A DNA stretch of 64,000 nucleotides from Jeotgalibaca porci (GCF_011299095.1 NZ_CP049889.1:637501-701500), one strand, 5' to 3'. Positions 27,211 through 35,424 are shown, numbered from the stretch's first letter. Notes: generated by a model not told the origin, from the sequence alone. Program-made: numbers and translations.

Positions 27211-27861
27211 ATGAAAATCGAACAACAACTCATCGGGATGCCGCAACTGCGTTTGGCGGAGGCACGGTATATTGTCGCGCATGAATCAGGGAATCCGAAT
27301 AATACGGGACCACACAGTTTAGAAAATGAACTTGCTTATATGAAACGGAATTGGGAAAATGCTTTTGTTTCTCATTGGGTTGGGGGCGGCGGACGGATTG
27401 TCCAGATCGCTAAAACGGGACTTGTTCAATGGGGTGCCGGTCCCCGCGCCAATCCTTTCAGTTTTGCTCAAGTGGAGTTGGCCCGAACGAACAACCGCGC
27501 CACATTTGAAAAAGACTACGCTGCCTTTGTCTGGCTGCTTCGGCACTTAGCGGAAATGGCTGGCTTACCGATTGTTTTGAACGGTTCCGGAAAAGGAATC
27601 AAAACCCACCGTTGGGTTTCTGAAAATTTAGGCGGGACAAATCACGTGGATCCGGACGGTTATTTGAAACAATGGGGTGTGACGATGGCCCAGTTTAAGA
27701 ATGATATCGAAAGTCAACTTCACAAATTGCATCTCGTCGTTCGTGGCGATACGTTGTGGAGCCTCAGTCGTCGGTACCGGACAACTGTTGCGCAGTTAAA
27801 AGTGTTGAATGGACTAAAGTCAGATTTGATTATTGTGGGACAAGTTTTGAAAGTGGGATAG
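27211..27861 (+). CDS. N-acetylmuramoyl-L-alanine amidase (Amidase_2) with LysM, no signal peptide
   Basis: Peptidoglycan amidase of 216 residues. The Amidase_2 zinc domain spans about 15-155: His in YIVAHESG, SHWVGGGGRIVQ, and the late His in GGTNHVDPDGYL. A LysM repeat ends the protein (about 168-214: LHLVVRGDTLWSLSRRYRTTVAQL). No signal peptide or membrane segment is present, so release must need a holin, lysis, or another route, as for phage endolysins. No other phage genes surround it. AAAGGAGG precedes the ATG. Confidence 0.88.
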   Translation: MKIEQQLIGMPQLRLAEARYIVAHESGNPNNTGPHSLENELAYMKRNWENAFVSHWVGGGGRIVQIAKTGLVQWGAGPRANPFSFAQVELARTNNRATFEKDYAAFVWLLRHLAEMAGLPIVLNGSGKGIKTHRWVSENLGGTNHVDPDGYLKQWGVTMAQFKNDIESQLHKLHLVVRGDTLWSLSRRYRTTVAQLKVLNGLKSDLIIVGQVLKVG

Positions 27862-27868
27862 AATGCGA

Positions 27869-27904
27869 AAGGGGCCGGTATATAACTCCCGGCCCCTCTC
27901 TATT
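27869..27904 (+). terminator. terminator after the amidase gene
   Basis: GGGGCCGG (27871-27878) pairs with CCGGCCCC (27889-27896); the tail TCTCTATT is only partly T-rich. Confidence 0.7.
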
Positions 27905-27907
27905 AAC

Positions 27908-28104
27908 GAATGATACCCGATTCATTGCCCACTTTCGGACATAACTGGGGAATGATGCCCGATTCATTGCCCACTTTCGGACATGACTGGGGAATGATGT
28001 CTGATTCATTGCCCACTTTCGGACATGACTGGGGAATGATGCCCGATTCATTACCCACTTTCGGACATAACTGGGGAATGATACCCGATTCATTGCCCAC
28101 TTTG
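27908..28104. repeat. array B: 42-bp tandem repeat, 4.7 copies
   Basis: Four full units (27908-28075) and a partial fifth share nearly identical sequence. Inside each, TCATTGCCCACT and ACTGGGGAATGA are imperfect inverted partners, spaced alternately 8 and 10 bp. It occupies most of the 326-bp gene-free stretch between the amidase and the small minus-strand gene. The rest of that stretch (28105-28187) holds nothing recognisable. Because 42 is a multiple of three, open frames run through it; none has a convincing start or RBS. Confidence 0.95.
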
Positions 28105-28187
28105 TCATGGTTGTTGCTAATTTAGTAGCTTACGGATACGGTATGGGTTAGAAGATTCAGATCTAAACGTTTTTTTCACACTCACTT

Positions 28188-28439
28188 TTAATATACATTC
28201 ACTCGATACTTCAAATGCCCGCATTCATTCTTCAAAAACTTCCGAAACTGGCGGGTTTGAATCAGAGGCGGATACTCTGCCAACTCCTCACAAAATCCTA
28301 AACACGACATATAAAACCGCGTTGCATCACGCTCGGTTTCAAATACATACTCCTCAGCCAAATCCAGGCTGTGCAGGAAATGCAGAACCACAACGTTTCC
28401 TTCTACGAATTCCATCCCCATAAACGCATTCATGTACAT
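28188..28439 (-). CDS. hypothetical small protein next to the defence pair
   Basis: Protein of 83 residues with a good ribosome site (GAGGTGGAAAT). It contains the pattern VVVLHFLHSLDLAEEYVFETERDATRFYMSCLGF (shown only to residue ranges here: about 17-50), and a basic C-terminus. No membrane segment or known motif was recognised. It starts 21 bases after the RloB-like gene and is likely the third gene of that operon. Confidence 0.6.
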   Translation of the reverse strand: MYMNAFMGMEFVEGNVVVLHFLHSLDLAEEYVFETERDATRFYMSCLGFCEELAEYPPLIQTRQFRKFLKNECGHLKYRVNVY

Positions 28440-28460
28440 ATTTCCACCTCATACAAACAT

Positions 28461-29072
28461 TCATTTTTTTAAATGTTTATTTAATTCTTCCACCAGGTGA
28501 AAAACTGTTGTCGAGGGATTATCTTTCGCAGGCGAACGCGACCGCTTTTGATACAGCAATTTCGCATTGGCGATTGCCGCATCCTGCCGTGACAACAACT
28601 TCCCATACATATTTGGTAAATTCTTCTTGTAATGCTGCTTCATCCGCCTCGCCAACATGTCACCGTATTGAAAACGACTCACCGGCTTTTCGATTAACTC
28701 GAAATGCAACAAATACCACAATTCAAAGGCTTCATTGCTGTATGCGACCCGATACCCTTCCGAATGGCGCGCTTCAATATATCCAACGGCATTATTAAAC
28801 GTGACTGCCGAGAATGAATCCTTATCGAACACAAACCACATTTCATCGAACTCTTCTTCACGCCCTGCCATCATTTTTTCCGCATAATGGACGAGAGACA
28901 TTGTATTTCGCCCGGTCCCCCTGATTTCGACCTGTGCCGACAAAACCGGAAAACTCCGGAAATAATTCGGCTCCGTTTTGGTTCCTTCACATACAATCAA
29001 AAAGGTCTTCTCCGGCAACCGCGTTTCGACTTCCCGCTCATACCGTTTTTTGCCGCGTCTATGCTTCGCCAT
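28461..29072 (-). CDS. RloB-like protein, AbiLii type
   Basis: Soluble protein of about 203 residues of the RloB group: EKTFLIVCEGTKTEPNYFRSF near residue 20, then EEFDEMWFVFDKDSF and FELWYLLHFE. The E and DxD arrangement resembles a TOPRIM-like fold. It pairs with an ATPase in abortive-infection systems (AbiL). The start at 29072 follows GGTGGGTGG and overlaps the end of the ATPase gene, so the two are translationally coupled. Confidence 0.8.
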   Translation of the reverse strand: MAKHRRGKKRYEREVETRLPEKTFLIVCEGTKTEPNYFRSFPVLSAQVEIRGTGRNTMSLVHYAEKMMAGREEEFDEMWFVFDKDSFSAVTFNNAVGYIEARHSEGYRVAYSNEAFELWYLLHFELIEKPVSRFQYGDMLARRMKQHYKKNLPNMYGKLLSRQDAAIANAKLLYQKRSRSPAKDNPSTTVFHLVEELNKHLKK

Positions 29073-30252
29073 TGTCCACCCACCAATCTGCTGGTGGTAA
29101 AAACGGCACCGCGCCATATTTCCCATTCAAATAATTCTGATAGAATTCAAAACTATTCTTCCGTTCCCGTTCATCAAACTTAAATTCAACCAACGAAACC
29201 AATGCGCTATTTCCTTCCTGGCGTTTTTCTACAAACCAAATCTGATCGCGTCGGAACAGTTCACTCCGCAAATTCGAAATATCATGTGTCGAAAAGACCA
29301 ATTGTGCGCCATTCGCATTAAACTCACCGCGAAACAATTCCAGCACATACCGCGTCATCAACGTATGAAAGCTTTGATCCATTTCATCAATCATGAGTAA
29401 GCTGCCATTTTCTAGTGCCTCGATAATCGGCCCCGCCAACGCCAGTAATTTAACAGTCCCAGCCGATTCCACATCTTGAAAGACAAACCCTTCACTGTAC
29501 GGTTCAAACGTCCCGTCCAACCGTTTCTTTTCTTTAATGACGAAAAACTCGTCATGATGGCGCCCATCTTTGTCTGCCACTTCACGGATTTCAATATCTT
29601 GAATTGACGGGTCCGCGACTTGAATCAATGTCAGTAAATTATGTTTGTATTTCTTCAGGTGCATTTTAGCCATCGATACCGATAAACTGCCGTCCAAGGA
29701 ACGCATAATAATACGCATATCCTGAAACCACTCGGCCATTTCAGGGTGATTTTCAATACAGTCCGCCAACATCAAACGCTGTGGAAACCGCTCATCCACA
29801 CACCACGTTCCTTCTACTCCCGCTTCCGTCCGGTGAAAAATGAGCGCCTGTTCATCACCATTTTTCTCCATAAATAAATACTCTTCGGTAATCTCCGTAC
29901 GATTTACAAAGAAACCATAGCGATAAAGTTTTTCATTAATTAAAAAACTCGTCTCAAGTAAGGTCTCTTTTTCTTCAGAAGCCGCATCCAGATGGAACGG
30001 TTTAATTTTCTGGAACCACCGCGCCTCCTGCCCTACTTTCACAAAAAGACCCTCACGAATCAGTGCCATCGCTCGCAATAAGTTACTCTTCCCACTCGCA
30101 TTGGCTCCGTAAAGCGTACTCACTTTATTTATCGGGAAAATATCCGTTTCCGCCACAGTCCCGGGGTGTTCCGCAATCCGTGTGCCCATCATTGAAAATG
30201 TTTCTTCGTCACGAAAAGAATAAAAGTTCTCAACTACTAACTCAACTAGCAT
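29059..30252 (-). CDS. AAA/ABC-type ATPase, RloA/AbiLi-like
   Basis: Protein of 397 residues with an SMC/ABC-like ATPase fold. Walker A is YGANASGKSNLL (about 38-50), Walker B is SLLMIDEMDQSFHT, and the H-loop is VFSTHDISN. The N-terminus LVELVVENFYSFRDEETFSM is typical for AAA_15/AAA_21 proteins that sense phage and trigger a toxic partner. The start at 30252 follows GAGGGGG; the longer frame upstream has no site. With the RloB-like gene it forms a predicted two-gene phage-defence unit. Confidence 0.83.
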   Translation of the reverse strand: MLVELVVENFYSFRDEETFSMMGTRIAEHPGTVAETDIFPINKVSTLYGANASGKSNLLRAMALIREGLFVKVGQEARWFQKIKPFHLDAASEEKETLLETSFLINEKLYRYGFFVNRTEITEEYLFMEKNGDEQALIFHRTEAGVEGTWCVDERFPQRLMLADCIENHPEMAEWFQDMRIIMRSLDGSLSVSMAKMHLKKYKHNLLTLIQVADPSIQDIEIREVADKDGRHHDEFFVIKEKKRLDGTFEPYSEGFVFQDVESAGTVKLLALAGPIIEALENGSLLMIDEMDQSFHTLMTRYVLELFRGEFNANGAQLVFSTHDISNLRSELFRRDQIWFVEKRQEGNSALVSLVEFKFDERERKNSFEFYQNYLNGKYGAVPFLPPADWWVDNGEA

Positions 30253-30283
30253 CAAAAAGCCCCCTCTCATGATGATTATACCA

Positions 30284-30312
30284 AAAAATGGCCGAGAACT
30301 AAGTCTCGACCA
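30284..30312 (-). terminator. terminator of the neopullulanase gene
   Basis: On the minus strand GGTCGAGA pairs with TCTCGGCC (one G-T pair) around CTTAG-like loop, followed by ATTTTTTGG. Confidence 0.85.
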
Positions 30313-30319
30313 CCTACTT

Positions 30320-32116
30320 TTATTGACGAACCAAGTGAATGCTGAATCCGTTTGGCTCCAATACTGAACCCGTTTCCGTTTCAGTATTCCGACGCCCGAA
30401 GACAACTTTCGCGTTTGGATCTTTTTCGATTGTAAAATCTTCTTCCCCTTGGTTGAAGTAAGCAATCAACGCTTCATCGCCGATGTGACGTTTCACGCCG
30501 ACAACTTTCTCTTCATCTAAAACGATGTCCCATTTCAAGAAGCCGTAAGATAAGAGCGGTTGGAACTCTTTACGGAAAGCAATCAATTCCTTGGTAAACT
30601 CATACATAGCACGGTCTTGACGCTCTTCTTCCCACACCATGCAACGACGGTTTTGCGGATCCGCTCCCCCCATCATGCCGACTTCCGTTCCGTAATAAAT
30701 ACACGGCGTTCCGTGCATCATGAACATGAATGTCAACGTTGCTTTTACCAAATCAATGTCGCCATTTGCCATCGTTAAAATACGCGGCACGTCATGCGAA
30801 TCCAACATATTAAACATCGTTTCCTGCGTTTGCTTCCGGTATTGCATCAATTGCTCGTTCAATACGTTGGCCATTTTACGCGTTGGGATTTGCTTTTCAA
30901 CGAAGTAGTCAATGATATTCCCCACTAACGAATAGTTCATAACGCCGTGGAATTGCTCACCGTCCAACCATGAACGGGAAGACGTCCAAATTTCACCGAG
31001 AATATAAAGGTCCGGTTTCACAGCAAGACACGCTTCGTTAAATTTACGCCAGAATGCGTGGTCGACTTCGTTCGCTACGTCCAAACGCCAGCCATCGATA
31101 TCGAATTCTTTAATCCAGTAAGTCGCGATGTTCAACAAATACTCTTGCACTTCCGGATTGTGTGTGTTGATTTTCGGCATCATCGGCACATATGCATACG
31201 TTTCGTACGGCAAGTTTTCCACGTGTTCAATCGTTTCCGGTGGACGGTTACGAATTTCTTCCGCACTCGGTACCGGATGTTCTTTAATAAAGAACCAATC
31301 TTTGTAACGGGATTCTTCTTGATATTCCGCGACATCGCGCCATTGCGTGGACTCCGCACCGATGTGGTTAAACACCGCATCCAGCATCACACGCATCCCG
31401 CGTTTGTGCGCTTCTTCGACGAACGAGCGGAACAAGGCCTTGTCGCCGAAATCCGGATCCACTTCATAGTAATCCGTTGTATCATATTTATGGTTACTCG
31501 GCGCACGGAAAATCGGTGTCAAATACAAACCGTTGATTCCCAAATCTTGCAAGTAATCCAATTTATCCATGATACCTTGGATGTCCCCGCCGTAGAAATC
31601 CGTCCGCGTTAATACGTCACGGCTGTCCCACTCCAATACGTTTTCCGGGTCATTTTTCTTATCCCCATTGCTGAAACGCTCAGGGAAAATTTGGTACCAA
31701 ACCGTTTCCTTTACCCACTCCGGCGCCTTGAAACGGTCGCTCTCGTGGAAATACGGCAAGCGGAAATACAGACCAGAGTTTTCCAGCGATTCCTTGATGT
31801 ACGGGTACACACCACGGTCGTTATAAATAACGTCCGATCCGTCCTCACCATAAATGTGGAATGCATACGCCATCCGTTTGACATATTCGTCTGTATCGAT
31901 CATCCAGTAGTCATGCAAGTCCGTAGACGCAATTTTCTCCATTTGCAGTTCTTCTTCGTACCATTTGTTCAAATGTAAAATAAACGGGTCACCCTTGATG
32001 AAGCCAACTTTCGCGACATCCCCTTTTTTCGTCCGCAGCCGAACGTGTACGTGGCCTGGCGCGTAAATGTAGCAATATTCACTCTCAGGACGGTGATAAA
32101 ATGCTGCTGTTTCCAT
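30320..32116 (-). CDS. neopullulanase / maltogenic amylase / cyclomaltodextrinase (GH13_20)
   Basis: Cytoplasmic enzyme of 598 residues that cleaves maltodextrins, cyclodextrins and pullulan. The CBM34-like N-terminal domain (about 1-125) is the hallmark of this subfamily and promotes dimerisation. Catalytic Asp346 is in DGWRLDVANE, Glu375 in LGEIW, Asp442 in SHDVPR. No signal peptide. Sequence cannot separate neopullulanase from maltogenic amylase. A predicted regulator site lies 78 bases upstream of the start. Confidence 0.9.
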   Translation of the reverse strand: METAAFYHRPESEYCYIYAPGHVHVRLRTKKGDVAKVGFIKGDPFILHLNKWYEEELQMEKIASTDLHDYWMIDTDEYVKRMAYAFHIYGEDGSDVIYNDRGVYPYIKESLENSGLYFRLPYFHESDRFKAPEWVKETVWYQIFPERFSNGDKKNDPENVLEWDSRDVLTRTDFYGGDIQGIMDKLDYLQDLGINGLYLTPIFRAPSNHKYDTTDYYEVDPDFGDKALFRSFVEEAHKRGMRVMLDAVFNHIGAESTQWRDVAEYQEESRYKDWFFIKEHPVPSAEEIRNRPPETIEHVENLPYETYAYVPMMPKINTHNPEVQEYLLNIATYWIKEFDIDGWRLDVANEVDHAFWRKFNEACLAVKPDLYILGEIWTSSRSWLDGEQFHGVMNYSLVGNIIDYFVEKQIPTRKMANVLNEQLMQYRKQTQETMFNMLDSHDVPRILTMANGDIDLVKATLTFMFMMHGTPCIYYGTEVGMMGGADPQNRRCMVWEEERQDRAMYEFTKELIAFRKEFQPLLSYGFLKWDIVLDEEKVVGVKRHIGDEALIAYFNQGEEDFTIEKDPNAKVVFGRRNTETETGSVLEPNGFSIHLVRQ

Positions 32117-32193
32117 GTGATTAAACCCCTTTCATTACTCTCCCCGTTTAGTCTATCAAATTGGGTGATTTGCACAAGTGTTTTGTGTCTATT

Positions 32194-32207
32194 TGGTAGC
32201 GGTAACA
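32194..32207. promoter_or_regulatory. predicted maltose-regulator operator 3
   Basis: Read on the minus strand, TGTTACCGCTACCA differs from operator 2 (10042-10055) at one position. It lies upstream of the neopullulanase gene; a weak promoter (TTGTGC, 16 bases, TAGACT on the minus strand) lies between it and the gene. Confidence 0.6.
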
Positions 32208-32216
32208 GGGGGAGTC

Positions 32217-32358
32217 TCGGAACTAGATTTGGGATTTGTCAGTTCTAGTTCCGACTAAATAACTATCCTCGGAACTAGACTGCTGATTTTCTGTTCCTAG
32301 TTCCGACTTTTTGATCGAACTCGGAACTAGAACAGCTATAATTAACATCTAGTTCCGA
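32217..32358. repeat. array C: six alternating 12-bp half-sites, 26-bp period
   Basis: Half-sites TCGGAACTAGAN start at 32217, 32269 and 32321 (forward). Inverted copies (NTCTAGTTCCGA, one with a base change) occupy 32243-32254, 32295-32306 and 32347-32358. All gaps are 14 bp and differ in sequence. Geometry is identical to array A, though the half-site is unrelated. The last inverted copy contains the stop codon of NERD gene 2 (32349-32351). Confidence 0.94.
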
Positions 32359-33197
32359 GTTGCTTTGAAGATTCCTCTTTTCGACACCATCCCCCCGCAA
32401 AACCGATACAGCCGGTCCACTTCCGGCTTGCACCCGGGAAACAGCACATCCATCTCAGCCTTCGTCCGGAGCAGAGCCGCACCTTTCGACTCAACAACCT
32501 GACAAACGGGGCACCACATATATTTATGGCTCTTCTCAACCAACAACCGCCGACACGACGTACACAGCATTCCCTTTCCAACCGTCTCCCAGGTGTAATC
32601 AACCTTCAGCCGATACGGATTATCCTCACTATGCTTCGCCAAAATCCGCTGTGCTACACGCATCTCCCATTCCGTCAGCACGCCAGCATGCCGTTTTATT
32701 TCTGAAACAAATTCCGGAAGCTGCTGCGGCAACACAATCGGCATCTCCGGCTGCACACCATACAGCGTCATCTCGGGATTCACGAATACCAATCGTGACA
32801 AAACCTGCAGCGGAATCCGTTCATATTCCAACATCCGACAAAACAATTTCTCGGCACGTTTCAATTGATCGAGCGGATCATTCGTCAATCGCTCGAATCC
32901 CTTGTCACCGACCGTATGCCGGCCGCTCCAATTCTTTGCATCCAACAAATAAATCCCATTTGCACTCACCAACACCGCATCAATCTGACACAGCTGATTC
33001 CTTGCCAGCGTAAAATCGCTGATTTGAATCACACAGTCCGACACACTTTCCAATGCTAGATCCAAGCGACATTCCCCAGCAAGTCCATCGCGCATGTTTC
33101 GCAGTTGGCGGTCGACTTCCGGCAAAAATGCCATCCTCCCATTCAAACTTTCCAATACTCTCAACTCTGCAGGAATATTTCTGCTTTTTATCTGCAT
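32349..33197 (-). CDS. NERD domain protein 2 with zinc ribbon
   Basis: Divergent paralogue of the protein at 20466, 282 residues. NERD motifs: GLAGECRLD, LCQIDAVLVSANGIYLLDAKNWSG (about 75-98), then LKRAEKLF. A zinc ribbon lies near the C-terminus (CTSC and CPVC, about 210-235). Start chosen at 33197: GAGGTG is six bases before that ATG and directly abuts the ATG at 33203. The final codons and stop lie inside the first half-site of array C. Confidence 0.82.
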   Translation of the reverse strand: MQIKSRNIPAELRVLESLNGRMAFLPEVDRQLRNMRDGLAGECRLDLALESVSDCVIQISDFTLARNQLCQIDAVLVSANGIYLLDAKNWSGRHTVGDKGFERLTNDPLDQLKRAEKLFCRMLEYERIPLQVLSRLVFVNPEMTLYGVQPEMPIVLPQQLPEFVSEIKRHAGVLTEWEMRVAQRILAKHSEDNPYRLKVDYTWETVGKGMLCTSCRRLLVEKSHKYMWCPVCQVVESKGAALLRTKAEMDVLFPGCKPEVDRLYRFCGGMVSKRGIFKATRN

Positions 33198-33204
33198 GCT
33201 CATC

Positions 33205-33238
33205 ACCTCATACATATATAAGCAAAAAATCGCGAAAA
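33205..33238 (-). promoter_or_regulatory. conserved upstream element of NERD gene 2
   Basis: On the minus strand TTTTCGCG, ATTTTTT, GCTTATATATGTAT then GAGGTG. It aligns with the element before NERD gene 1 (20421-20458) with small insertions. Confidence 0.6.
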
Positions 33239-33251
33239 CCATTTTTTTTGT

Positions 33252-33290
33252 AAAAAAAAAGCGAGAAACTCATTTTTGAGTTCTCACTTC
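33252..33290 (-). terminator. terminator of the acyltransferase gene
   Basis: On the minus strand GAGAACTC pairs with GAGTTTCTC (one bulge) and nine T follow. It overlaps the stop codon at 33270. Confidence 0.75.
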
Positions 33291-34355
33291 CACATTCCGT
33301 AATGATATATTTTTCAATATTCCCTGTTCAACGTACCGGTACCAAACCACTGCTACCCCGATTGCGAACGCCGGTGACAATGCCAATGCCACACGCGGAT
33401 CCATGGCTTGTCCCAATACCGTGACGAACAACACAATCGCTGTCGTATGCGTCAAATACAAACTAAAGGAAATCCTGCCCAAGAACAATAGAAACGGCGA
33501 CTTAAAAATCCGCGTCCAAAATGGCGACTCGATAATTCCAACCAGGACCAACACCAAACCGGCACAAGTAAACAGCAGGGCCATCCGTCTTTCCAAAGCA
33601 GGGCCAACAATCCATTGAAACGGAACCAGGATCAATGCGCTTGCGAGCAACCATTTTCGCTTCCGATAAAAAGCTCGGACTTCGTCTAAGTGCTTCGCCA
33701 ATACCGCCCCGACTAAGAAGAATATAAAATAAAACGCTACACGCCCTACTGTTCCCGAAAAATTCATAAAGACCCAGGCAACAGCCAAGCTGGCAGCCAC
33801 GACATCTCCGGTCGGGAACTTTCGCAACGCCACACCGATAAACGGCATGAACAACGCGATCCACCATTCCAAAACAATACTCCAAAATGCCCCGCCTGAC
33901 GTATCTAAATCATGATGCATCATCAATAACTGACGGCCAACTTCCGGCACCGCCGCCCATTTCACATTAAAGGAGCCGCTCAATCTGACCGTTTCTTTCA
34001 TTTCACCGAACAGAATAATAAGTCCAAATGTGACCAGTAAAATGACCCAATATGGGAGCACCAACCGCGTGAAGCGTTTTTCGACAAACTCCCCAAAGCG
34101 GATACTTCGCCCGTCAATATACGGTTTGGCGATTACAAAGCCAGCGATTAAATAAAAGACAATGACCGCTTCATTACCCGCCCACACTATTTTTAGAGGT
34201 GACTGCGTAAACCAGCGCCACCCTTCGTTTATAAACTCAAATTTTCCGGCTGCATAACCTACCGGCGACCAATTCAAGACGTGGTAAATTAAAACCACAA
34301 CCGCCGCCAACCCGCGCATGCCGTCAAATATTTCAATACGCTTATTTTCTTTCAT
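33270..34355 (-). CDS. acyltransferase 3 family membrane protein
   Basis: Integral membrane O-acyltransferase of 361 residues with about ten membrane segments. The family signature opens the protein: RIEIFDGMRGLAAVVVLIYH with the catalytic-type His. Members add acetyl or other acyl groups to surface polysaccharides, teichoic acids or peptidoglycan. Start chosen at 34355 after GAAGGG; upstream codons to 34409 lack a site. Substrate unknown, but the polysaccharide genes that follow make a wall glycan plausible. Confidence 0.85.
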   Translation of the reverse strand: MKENKRIEIFDGMRGLAAVVVLIYHVLNWSPVGYAAGKFEFINEGWRWFTQSPLKIVWAGNEAVIVFYLIAGFVIAKPYIDGRSIRFGEFVEKRFTRLVLPYWVILLVTFGLIILFGEMKETVRLSGSFNVKWAAVPEVGRQLLMMHHDLDTSGGAFWSIVLEWWIALFMPFIGVALRKFPTGDVVAASLAVAWVFMNFSGTVGRVAFYFIFFLVGAVLAKHLDEVRAFYRKRKWLLASALILVPFQWIVGPALERRMALLFTCAGLVLVLVGIIESPFWTRIFKSPFLLFLGRISFSLYLTHTTAIVLFVTVLGQAMDPRVALALSPAFAIGVAVVWYRYVEQGILKNISLRNVEVRTQK

Positions 34356-34484
34356 CACAATCAACCCTTCTATCACAGAATGATAAATGATAGAAGCCGG
34401 TAAACTCAAACAAAAACCCCTGTTTTAACCAAAATGTCATACAAACAGCTGCAAATATTCCGGTTGGACGCAATTGGCGGTTAT

Positions 34485-35354
34485 TTAATCATTTTTGGTA
34501 GTTTCAAAAATGAAGATTTTCTCTATCATGTACCCAGTGAAAAACAAAACCAAGTCCACCAAGAGTTTAATCGCCGTTTCTGGGAAACCGGTCAAGCGAT
34601 ACACAACCGCAACCAAAAACGCCGACGTAAACATTTCTGCCAATACTAAGCTAAAATATTTCAGTGCCGGTACACGATGACCGCCACCATTTTGAAAAAC
34701 GACCCGTTTGTTGATGGCATAATTCACTACTGATGAAAATACCCTTGAAATGACCGTAGCAAGCAATATTCGTACGTCGCTGTCCAGATGCCTAAACAAA
34801 AATATAACGAGCTGAAACAGCACGATATCCACCAAAAATGATGAAAAAGAAGACAGCACGTATTTTATAAACGTTTGAAATAAAATCCATAGGTCAGACC
34901 ACGTAGAAACGCTCCGTGGTCCCTGTAATTCAGACGCCACTTGAACTTCTTCCACCACATATTTCTTCTGAATTGCAGAAATTAAAAAGCGGAGCGGAGA
35001 GTCAGACTCCGACACGCTTTCGAGGATTGCTGTAGGAATTGCCAGCAGACCCGTACGCGCATCATGGATACGGCGGCTGTGGATGAACCAAAATGCCAGA
35101 CTAAACATGCGGCGGCTGAGCTTTTGATCCGGCTGATAGCCCAGATAGATTTTTGAAGAATCAGCCTGCAAAGCATCCATTAACTTCCTAACATCCGCTT
35201 GTGTATAACCCTTGTTTACATCAACCATAACAATACCAAGATAATCATCACGATTTTCTAATGACATAAAATAATCCAAACCATTCGGTGCCACTACTAC
35301 TTCCAAGTCAGGCCAGTCTACCTGTTTATTGACTATTATCAAAATCCGTTTCAT
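34485..35354 (-). CDS. GtrA-like membrane protein with degenerate glycosyltransferase N-terminus
   Basis: Protein of 289 residues. The N-terminal half (about 1-140) looks like a worn-down family 2 glycosyltransferase: a DARTGLLAIP block survives, but the DxD and early nucleotide motifs are missing. The C-terminal half (about 160-285) is a GtrA domain with four membrane segments (FIKYVLSSFSSFLVDIVLF, RILLATVISRVFSSVVNY). GtrA proteins flip polyprenyl-linked sugars. RBS is GAGGAGG. Confidence 0.75.
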   Translation of the reverse strand: MKRILIIVNKQVDWPDLEVVVAPNGLDYFMSLENRDDYLGIVMVDVNKGYTQADVRKLMDALQADSSKIYLGYQPDQKLSRRMFSLAFWFIHSRRIHDARTGLLAIPTAILESVSESDSPLRFLISAIQKKYVVEEVQVASELQGPRSVSTWSDLWILFQTFIKYVLSSFSSFLVDIVLFQLVIFLFRHLDSDVRILLATVISRVFSSVVNYAINKRVVFQNGGGHRVPALKYFSLVLAEMFTSAFLVAVVYRLTGFPETAIKLLVDLVLFFTGYMIEKIFIFETTKND

Positions 35355-35424
35355 TTGCTCGCCTCCTCTGTAATGCCAGTATAGCATCGTACTGAGGGCG
35401 GGCCAAAGAGAAGCAGTTTAAATA

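Noticed and set aside
27211-27861. Prophage remnant
   Set aside because: The amidase is endolysin-like, but no other phage gene, integrase or attachment site is near.
27830-28108. 92- and 65-residue minus-strand frames of 14-residue repeats
   Set aside because: The 42-bp repeat is divisible by three, so frames stay open. No ribosome site or start supports a protein.
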